Source: Alcanivorax jadensis T9
GTDB taxonomy: Bacteria; Pseudomonadota; Gammaproteobacteria; Pseudomonadales; Alcanivoracaceae
Reading direction: 5' to 3'
Assembly (NCBI RefSeq): GCF_000756655.1
Contig: NZ_ARXU01000008.1
Coordinates: 87,031 to 151,030 of the forward strand
DNA: 64,000 bases
The notes below the pieces were generated by a model. The model searched no databases. It was given only the letters and a program-made list of their open reading frames with translations, and was not told the DNA's origin. Made by a program: the position numbers and the translations under genes. Of the stretch, positions 58,841 through 64,000 are shown in pieces. The stretch's first letter is position 1. Every line of letters begins with the position of its first letter.

Positions 58841-59179
58841 ATGACCGAAACCGCCCCAATCTCATTCACCGATGCCGCCGCCGCCAAGGTCAAGGAACTG
58901 CGTGACGACGAAGGCAATCCGCAACTCAAGCTGCGCGTGTATATCACGGGGGGAGGCTGTGCCGGTTTTTCCTACGGCTTCACCTTTGATGAGGCGGTCA
59001 ACGACGACGACACCATCGTTGAAAAGGAAGGCGTTACCCTGCTGGTCGATGCCATGAGCATCCAGTATCTTGATGGTTCCCAGGTGGACTACGAGAAGGG
59101 GCTGATGGGCTCGCGCTTTGTGGTCAGCAACCCCAATGCGGCCACTACCTGCGGTTGCGGGTCTTCCTTCTCCGTCTGA
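58841..59179 (+). CDS. erpA: Iron-sulfur cluster insertion protein ErpA
   Basis: A 112-residue A-type Fe-S carrier. The three cluster cysteines are in [13 protein letters not shown] and the C-terminal [10 protein letters not shown]. The [15 protein letters not shown] start is typical of ErpA rather than IscA. It supplies clusters to essential enzymes such as IspG/IspH in E. coli. It lies 91 bases after bactofilin; TTGACT (58753) and CATAAT nearby are spaced too far (20) to call a promoter. Confidence 0.96.
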   Translation: MTETAPISFTDAAAAKVKELRDDEGNPQLKLRVYITGGGCAGFSYGFTFDEAVNDDDTIVEKEGVTLLVDAMSIQYLDGSQVDYEKGLMGSRFVVSNPNAATTCGCGSSFSV

Positions 59180-59319
59180 CGCCGGACCTTCTCGCTCGCC
59201 CTAGTACACAACAGGCCCGTCCTCCAGCATGATGGGTCTTGCTTGTTGCATCTCCTGCTGTCACAAAACCTTCACCGTTTGATCAACTTTCCGTCGTTTT
59301 CGTGGGTGACACTGTCCCC

Positions 59320-59853
59320 ATGATGACTACGAAACCCACATTTCAAAGAATGACCGCCGCGGATACCCGTGCCATGTGCTGGTTGCTTCAGCAGCCCCAG
59401 GCTGCCCGTCGCGCTCGTATGGCCCGTCTGGTGTCGCGGCTCGGCGATGGGCCCTTCTATGTGGCCCTGACACTGCTGATCTGGTGGATGGATCGGCAGG
59501 GAGGCAGTGTATTTGCCCTTACCGCCATGGCCGCCTACGCCCTGGAGGTGCCGCTGTTCGTGTTGTTGAAGCACCTGATCAAACGACCGCGCCCTGCGGA
59601 TGCACTGGAAAGCCTGTCTGCGTTTATCCAGCCGGCAGATCGCTTCAGTTTCCCTTCCGGCCATACTGCGGCCGCCTTTGTGATGGCATCCCTGCTCTGC
59701 GTGTTCTACCCGCCGGTGATGCTGTTGGCGCTGGGTCTGGCGGTGATGGTAGGGCTGTCACGGGTGCTGCTGGGCGTGCATTACCCCAGCGATATCCTCG
59801 CTGGCGCCACCCTGGGCGTCAGCTGTGCCATGCTGGCGCTCTGGCTGGTTTAG
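59320..59853 (+). CDS. PAP2-family membrane phosphatase
   Basis: About 177 residues with four to five membrane helices. The three PAP2 motifs are present: KHLIKRPRPAD, FPSGHTAA and SRVLLGVHYPSD, with the catalytic His residues. Likely substrates are undecaprenyl pyrophosphate, phosphatidylglycerol phosphate or lipid A phosphates; sequence does not decide. The start is uncertain: ATG 59320 or 59323 is assumed, 59350 is also possible, and none has a strong SD. It is an addition to the otherwise conserved erpA-anmK interval. Confidence 0.85.
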   Translation: MMTTKPTFQRMTAADTRAMCWLLQQPQAARRARMARLVSRLGDGPFYVALTLLIWWMDRQGGSVFALTAMAAYALEVPLFVLLKHLIKRPRPADALESLSAFIQPADRFSFPSGHTAAAFVMASLLCVFYPPVMLLALGLAVMVGLSRVLLGVHYPSDILAGATLGVSCAMLALWLV

Positions 59854-59915
59854 TTCTCCCTCCTCTCGACGATCCTCTTCCGTCCTGGCCATACGGCCGC
59901 ACATTTTCGATACAT

Positions 59916-60000
59916 CCCCCGTAGGAGCGGCGCTTGAGCCGCGAATTTTCTTGCGATAAAGGCCGAATGGTTCGCGGCTCAAGCGCCGCTCCTACGGGGG
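59916..60000. repeat. GTAGGAG-type REP palindrome
   Basis: Perfect 25-bp arms 59921-59945 and 59971-59995 (GTAGGAGCGGCGCTTGAGCC) extend outward as CCCCC/GGGGG. The loop is 25 bases. It lies between the convergent PAP2 and anmK genes and is the short form of the 47714 element, sharing its arm sequence exactly. Confidence 0.9.
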
Positions 60001-60035
60001 GTATGGCGAGGTAATGAGCGGCTGCTCTTCGCCTT

Positions 60036-61136
60036 TCAGGGCAGGGTGACCTGGCCCAGAATGGTTTCCCTGGACGCCCCGGTAACCACCGGCGCATTCC
60101 CGCACTGTCCTTCCAGCCGTGCCCATGCCAGCCAGGCAAAGGCGGCGGCTTCTACCCAGTCCGGGTGCAGGCCTTCGCTTTCGGTGCTGATCACCGGAAT
60201 TTCCAGATGGTGCTGTAGCCGTGCCAGCAGGTGGTGGTTGTGGGCGCCGCCGCCGCACACCAGCAGTTGCTGTGGGGCGAAATCCGCCAGCGCGTCGCTG
60301 ATGCTGCGGGCGGTCAGCTCGGCCAGGGTGGCCTGAACCTGTTGAGGTTCACTGTGGCCTGGCAGGTGTGGTTTCAGCCAATCGGCATGGAAAAGCTCGC
60401 GGCCGGTGCTCTTGGGGGGTGGCAGCCGGAAGTAGGGATCATCCAGCAGCTGTGCCAGTAGCCTCGGGTCTGGCTCGCCGCCAGCGGCCCAGTCACCGTT
60501 GCGGTCGAAGGGTTGCTGGCGGTGCTGCCGGATCCAGAGATCCATCAGTACATTGCCTGGGCCGGTATCGAAACCGCCCAGCAGGGTGTTGCCGTCCAGC
60601 AGGGTCACGTTGGCCATGCCGCCGATGTTGGCAATGGCGCGGCGCTGGCCGGGTCGGGCAAACAGTTGTTGGTGGAAGGGCGGGACCAGGGGTGCACCCT
60701 GGCCGCCCAGTGCCATGTCCTTGTTGCGGAAATTGCTCACCACGGTGATGCCGGTTTCCACTGCCAGGGTATCCGGGCAGCCCAGCTGCAGACTGAAGCC
60801 GTTTTCGCCGGGCCGGTGGCGAACTGTCTGGCCGTGGCAGCCAATGGCGCGGATCTGCTGTGGCTTCAGGCCGGTCTGTTCCAGAAGGGTCTGGCAGGCC
60901 TGTGCATAGCATAGGGAGAGTTGGCGACTGACGGCGCCGGCCCGGTCAATTTCGTTGTCGCCGGGCTGGCAGAGGGCCAGCACTGCGTCTTGCAGAGGAT
61001 CGGGCAGCGGCTGGTTGAGGGTGGCCTGCAGGGAGAAATGTCCGTCACCGATCCGGGTCAGCACCGCGTCGATGCCATCCACGCTGGTGCCGGTCATCAG
61101 ACCAATCAGGTAATCGCCGCGGGCCTCAGAGGACAT
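60036..61136 (-). CDS. anmK: Anhydro-N-acetylmuramic acid kinase
   Basis: A 366-residue kinase that recycles 1,6-anhydroMurNAc to MurNAc-6-P. Motifs are GLMTGTSVDGIDAVL (phosphate 1) near residue 12, GCHGQTVRHRP, ANIGGMANVTLL and CGGGAHNHHLL. Its start overlaps the end of the M23 peptidase gene by 11 bases, pairing turnover and recycling of peptidoglycan in one operon, as in Pseudomonas. Confidence 0.97.
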   Translation of the reverse strand: MSSEARGDYLIGLMTGTSVDGIDAVLTRIGDGHFSLQATLNQPLPDPLQDAVLALCQPGDNEIDRAGAVSRQLSLCYAQACQTLLEQTGLKPQQIRAIGCHGQTVRHRPGENGFSLQLGCPDTLAVETGITVVSNFRNKDMALGGQGAPLVPPFHQQLFARPGQRRAIANIGGMANVTLLDGNTLLGGFDTGPGNVLMDLWIRQHRQQPFDRNGDWAAGGEPDPRLLAQLLDDPYFRLPPPKSTGRELFHADWLKPHLPGHSEPQQVQATLAELTARSISDALADFAPQQLLVCGGGAHNHHLLARLQHHLEIPVISTESEGLHPDWVEAAAFAWLAWARLEGQCGNAPVVTGASRETILGQVTLP

Positions 61137-62445
61137 CGCTGCTGGCCAGGGTTGAGGCCTCGGCGAACAGGGTCATCTGGGCCTTGAGGCGATTGGCGGC
61201 AATCAGGAACTCCGAACGCTCATTGTCGTTGATGCCCCGCGCCTTGGGCAGGGGCACGGTGAGTGGATTGCGGTGAGAGCCGTTAATGCGGAATTCGTAA
61301 TGGAGGTGCGGCCCGGTGGCGAGGCCGGAGGCGCCCACATAGCCAATGGTCTGGCTCTGTTTGACCCGTTTTCCTACGCGGATGCCCCTGGCGAAGCCGC
61401 GCATGTGTGCGTAGAGGGTGGTGTAGATCTGGCCGTGTTTGAGGATGATCACGTTGCCGTAGCCGCCCTTTACCCCGGCAAAGATCACCTTGCCGTCGCC
61501 GGCGGCCTTGATCGGGGTGCCGGACGGGGCTGCATAGTCGATGCCCTTGTGGGCGCGAATCCGGTTGAGTACCGGGTGTTTGCGGCTCAGGTTGAAGCGG
61601 GAACTGATTCGGGAGAAAGCTACCGGGGTGCGGATGAACTCCTTGCGCATGGAGTCGCCCTTGATATCCAGGTATTCCACGTCGCCGGACCGGGTTTCGT
61701 AGCGGAAGGCGGTCAGGTGGCGGTCCTGATTCCAGAACTCGGCCATCAGGATGTCGCCCTCGCCGACTTTCTCGCCATCCAGATACAGCTCTTCATAAAT
61801 AATGCGGAACCGATCGCCCCGGCGAATATCGAGGACGAAATCCACGTCCCAGGCAAACAGGTTGGCCAGCTGCATGGTGAGCTTGTCGCTGATGCCGGCA
61901 GCTGCGCCGGCCAGAAACAGGGAGTCAGTGATGTCCGCCTCGGCAAAGCGGGTCTGCTTCTGGTATTCGCGCTGGCTCAGGCGGGTTTCCCAGCCGCCGC
62001 CCCTGAGGCGGGCAGTGAGCGTTTCCACTTTGGAGGGGTGGTACTGCACCTGAGTCAGTCGGTTGTCGTTATCCACGGTGACCTGGAGGGTTTCGCCGGG
62101 GCGGATCTTGGTCAGCCGTTGCAGCTTGTCGTCGCTGTTGATCAGGGCAAATACCTGGCCGGCGCCGACGCCCAGCGGTTGCAGCAGCGAGGACAGGCTG
62201 TCACCGGCTTGTACGGTCAGGATTTGCCACTCTGGTGCCTGTGGGGCTTGTGGCTGGGGCTCGGGTTTGCGGGCCGGTTTGGCCGGTAGGGAAATCGTCT
62301 TGGCCTGTTGTCTGGGTTGTTCCGGGGGGCTGTCAGGGCTAAGAGCAATAAGGATGACGCCGCCCAGCAAAACCATGCTCAGCAGTAAATGGGTGCGGGG
62401 GAACTGGCGCACCAGCCTGCCAGCAGAGGATAAAAGTTCTTTCAT
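61126..62445 (-). CDS. M23 family murein endopeptidase (MepM-like)
   Basis: A 439-residue envelope protein. One N-terminal membrane segment (about 20-38), a LysM-like/OapA-type domain (about 78-130, WQILTVQAGDSLSSLLQPLG), a middle Csd3-like domain and a C-terminal LytM domain with zinc ligands in HKGIDYAAPSGTP and GPHLHYEF. It should cut peptide crosslinks to allow wall growth. ATG 62445 (MKELLSSAGRL) fits homologues; the frame runs to 62517 and no clear SD is seen. It is divergent from tyrS. Confidence 0.93.
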   Translation of the reverse strand: MKELLSSAGRLVRQFPRTHLLLSMVLLGGVILIALSPDSPPEQPRQQAKTISLPAKPARKPEPQPQAPQAPEWQILTVQAGDSLSSLLQPLGVGAGQVFALINSDDKLQRLTKIRPGETLQVTVDNDNRLTQVQYHPSKVETLTARLRGGGWETRLSQREYQKQTRFAEADITDSLFLAGAAAGISDKLTMQLANLFAWDVDFVLDIRRGDRFRIIYEELYLDGEKVGEGDILMAEFWNQDRHLTAFRYETRSGDVEYLDIKGDSMRKEFIRTPVAFSRISSRFNLSRKHPVLNRIRAHKGIDYAAPSGTPIKAAGDGKVIFAGVKGGYGNVIILKHGQIYTTLYAHMRGFARGIRVGKRVKQSQTIGYVGASGLATGPHLHYEFRINGSHRNPLTVPLPKARGINDNERSEFLIAANRLKAQMTLFAEASTLASSDVL

Positions 62446-62620
62446 GGAGAGTGTGAAGGACCTGGTTGGGTAAAAAGCCGGTCGTGCCCGGGAGGCACAG
62501 CGAAAACTGACCTGCAAAGATACCTGCCTTCTCTGGCCGCGTTCAAGTGCTACAATAACCGGCTTTCTCGCAGGGGCTTTATTCCTGTGTTAACGGTACC
62601 CGGACAGTATAGAGGTAGGC

Positions 62621-63820
62621 ATGGCCACGGTGGACGAACAACTGGCGCTCATTTCCCGCGGTGCGGATGAAATCATCCAGGAAGACGAATTGCGGGAAAA
62701 ACTGGCTTCTGGCCGGCCCCTGAAGATCAAGGCAGGCTTTGATCCCACCGCCCCGGATCTGCATCTGGGGCATACCGTGCTGATCAACAAGATGCGCCAG
62801 TTTCAGGAGCTGGGCCATCAGGTGATTTTCCTGATTGGTGATTTCACCGGCATGATCGGTGATCCCACCGGCAAGAGTGCGACCCGACCTCCGCTGACCC
62901 GGGAGGATGTGCTGCGCAATGCGGAGAGCTATAAAGAGCAGGTGTTCAAGATCCTTGATCCGGCGAAAACCCGGGTGGTATTCAATTCCGATTGGATGAA
63001 TGAGGTGGGTGCTGCCGGCATGATCAAGCTGGCCGGGCAGTACACCGTGGCGCGGATGCTGGAGCGGGATGATTTCGACAAGCGCTACAAGGGTAATCAG
63101 TCCATTGCCATCCATGAGTTTCTCTATCCGCTGGTACAGGGCTATGACTCCGTGGCGCTGGAGGCGGATGTGGAGCTGGGCGGCACCGACCAGAAATTCA
63201 ACCTGCTGATGGGGCGTACCCTGCAGAAGGCCTACGGCCAGGCCCCGCAGATCTGTCTGACCATGCCGATTCTGGAGGGGCTGGACGGGGTGCAGAAGAT
63301 GTCCAAGTCGCTGGGGAACTACGTGGGAGTGAATGATGCTCCCGGGGAAATGTACCGCAAGCTGCTATCTCTTCCCGACAGCCTCACCTGGCGTTACTAT
63401 GAATTGCTCAGTTCCTGCTCCAACGAGCGTATTGAGGGGCTGAAGGCAGAGGCGGACACGCTGGGCTCCCCGCAGGAGGCCAAAAAGGCCTTTGCGCTGG
63501 AGATGGTCGAGCGGTTCCACGGTGCTCAGGCAGCGGCGAGTGCGCCCAAATCTGCGGGTAACCAGATTGCCCTTGGCGAGATCCCGGATAACGTGCCAGA
63601 AGTGCTGGTTGAGCTGGAGGGAGAGGAGGAAATTCGCCTTTTCCAATTGCTTGCCAAGGCAGGCCTGACTAAAAACGGTAAGGCGGCCAAGGATGCATTC
63701 GGGCGGGGTGCGGTCTATCTGGATGGTGCCCAGCTCACCGAGGAGCGCAGTTTTGGCCGGGGCGAGAGTCTGGTGCTGCAGGCAGGCAAGAAGAAGATAG
63801 CCCGGGTAACGCTCAAATAG
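62621..63820 (+). CDS. tyrS: Tyrosyl-tRNA synthetase
   Basis: A 399-residue class I synthetase of the TyrZ-like, shorter type. The HIGH motif is HLGH at 48-51, the KMSKS motif KMSKSLGN near 226, and a C-terminal S4 RNA-binding domain (about 335-399) contains [21 protein letters not shown]. It is followed directly by the promoter of a ribosomal RNA operon, the tyrS-rrn order found in Pseudomonas. Confidence 0.97.
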   Translation: MATVDEQLALISRGADEIIQEDELREKLASGRPLKIKAGFDPTAPDLHLGHTVLINKMRQFQELGHQVIFLIGDFTGMIGDPTGKSATRPPLTREDVLRNAESYKEQVFKILDPAKTRVVFNSDWMNEVGAAGMIKLAGQYTVARMLERDDFDKRYKGNQSIAIHEFLYPLVQGYDSVALEADVELGGTDQKFNLLMGRTLQKAYGQAPQICLTMPILEGLDGVQKMSKSLGNYVGVNDAPGEMYRKLLSLPDSLTWRYYELLSSCSNERIEGLKAEADTLGSPQEAKKAFALEMVERFHGAQAAASAPKSAGNQIALGEIPDNVPEVLVELEGEEEIRLFQLLAKAGLTKNGKAAKDAFGRGAVYLDGAQLTEERSFGRGESLVLQAGKKKIARVTLK

Positions 63821-63901
63821 GCCGGAATCGATGGTTTTTCCAGCGATTTGAGCAGAAAGTGAGCGGTTGAACGGTTTTTCAGAAAAAGTGCAAAAAAGGG
63901 T

Positions 63902-63929
63902 TTGACTCCCCCAGCGAAATCCCTAGAAT
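63902..63929 (+). promoter_or_regulatory. rRNA operon promoter (P1-like)
   Basis: TTGACT (63902-63907) and TAGAAT (63924-63929) are 16 bases apart. The discriminator GCGCACTCCT is GC-rich, as at stringently controlled rrn promoters, and an A/T-rich UP-like stretch (AGAAAAAGTGCAAAAAAGG) lies just upstream. Confidence 0.88.
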
Positions 63930-63975
63930 GCGCACTCCTCGACGGGGCAACAACGAAACACGCCACGGACGAGAC

Positions 63976-63988
63976 GCTCTTTAACAAT
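63976..63988 (+). promoter_or_regulatory. boxA antitermination site of an rRNA operon
   Basis: GCTCTTTAACAAT matches the boxA sequence used by the NusB-S10-NusA complex in rrn leaders. The 16S rRNA gene itself lies beyond the right edge of the window. Confidence 0.9.
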
Positions 63989-64000
63989 CAGGCAAGCAAA

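Overview
The window reads as a chromosomal core segment of a gammaproteobacterium of about 60% G+C. Gene order follows blocks that I remember from Pseudomonas: dnaJ-dapB-carAB-greA-yhbY-rlmE-ftsH-folP-glmM-tpiA-secG-tRNA-Leu-tRNA-fMet-rimP-nusA-infB-rbfA-truB-rpsO-pnp; panDCB-folK-pcnB-cbrBA-gluQ-dksA-aminotransferase-sfsA; mrcB-lipoprotein; hemL with thiE-thiD; and argC-DUF6776-bactofilin-erpA-anmK-M23-tyrS-rrn. These blocks are spread out in Pseudomonas but joined here. Protein character suggests a marine relative such as Alcanivorax. That genus call is inference from memory, not proven. No prophage, CRISPR array, transposase or plasmid gene is visible.

Layout. 1-24 kb, mostly + strand: the end of dnaJ, an exported protein of unknown role, lysine, carbamoyl-phosphate, cell-wall and folate genes, then the transcription/translation operon (initiator tRNA, rimP, nusA, infB, rbfA, truB, rpsO) and pnp. 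24-39.5 kb, mostly - strand: a TRL-like lipoprotein, acs, pantothenate genes, a deoxynucleoside kinase, folK, pcnB, the CbrX/CbrA/CbrB carbon-control system with an apparent CrcZ-type small RNA, gluQ, and dksA with a very long Lys/Ala-rich tail. 39.7-47.7 kb: aminotransferase-sfsA, an srkA-Rieske-PfkB operon, mrcB, a TPR lipoprotein and a YbaK deacylase. 47.9-54.9 kb, - strand: hemL, a DUF6174 lipoprotein, a secreted metalloprotease with FnIII repeats and a GlyGly-CTERM tail, thiE-thiD and hemJ. 54.9-64 kb: a ClC antiporter, argC, DUF6776, bactofilin, erpA, a PAP2 phosphatase, anmK, an M23 peptidase, tyrS, and at the right edge the promoter and boxA of a ribosomal RNA operon.

The most interesting locus is 32130-36941. 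Between cbrB and pcnB the minus strand carries a probable Hfq/Crc-sequestering RNA: three A-rich AAN-repeat stretches and a UUCG-capped terminator. Upstream lies a perfect inverted repeat of TGTTAC half-sites. The neighbouring CbrB has lost the GAFTGA sigma54-contact loop, and I find no GG-N10-GC promoter in front of the RNA. Together these suggest a CbrAB-CrcZ circuit rewired away from sigma54. Other notable items are the histone-H1-like tail on DksA, a carAB leader with a promoter, in-frame leader ORF and terminator hairpin, an initiator tRNA with a U1-U72 mismatch, and several families of ~150-175 bp intergenic elements with terminal inverted repeats, some of which overlap stop codons.
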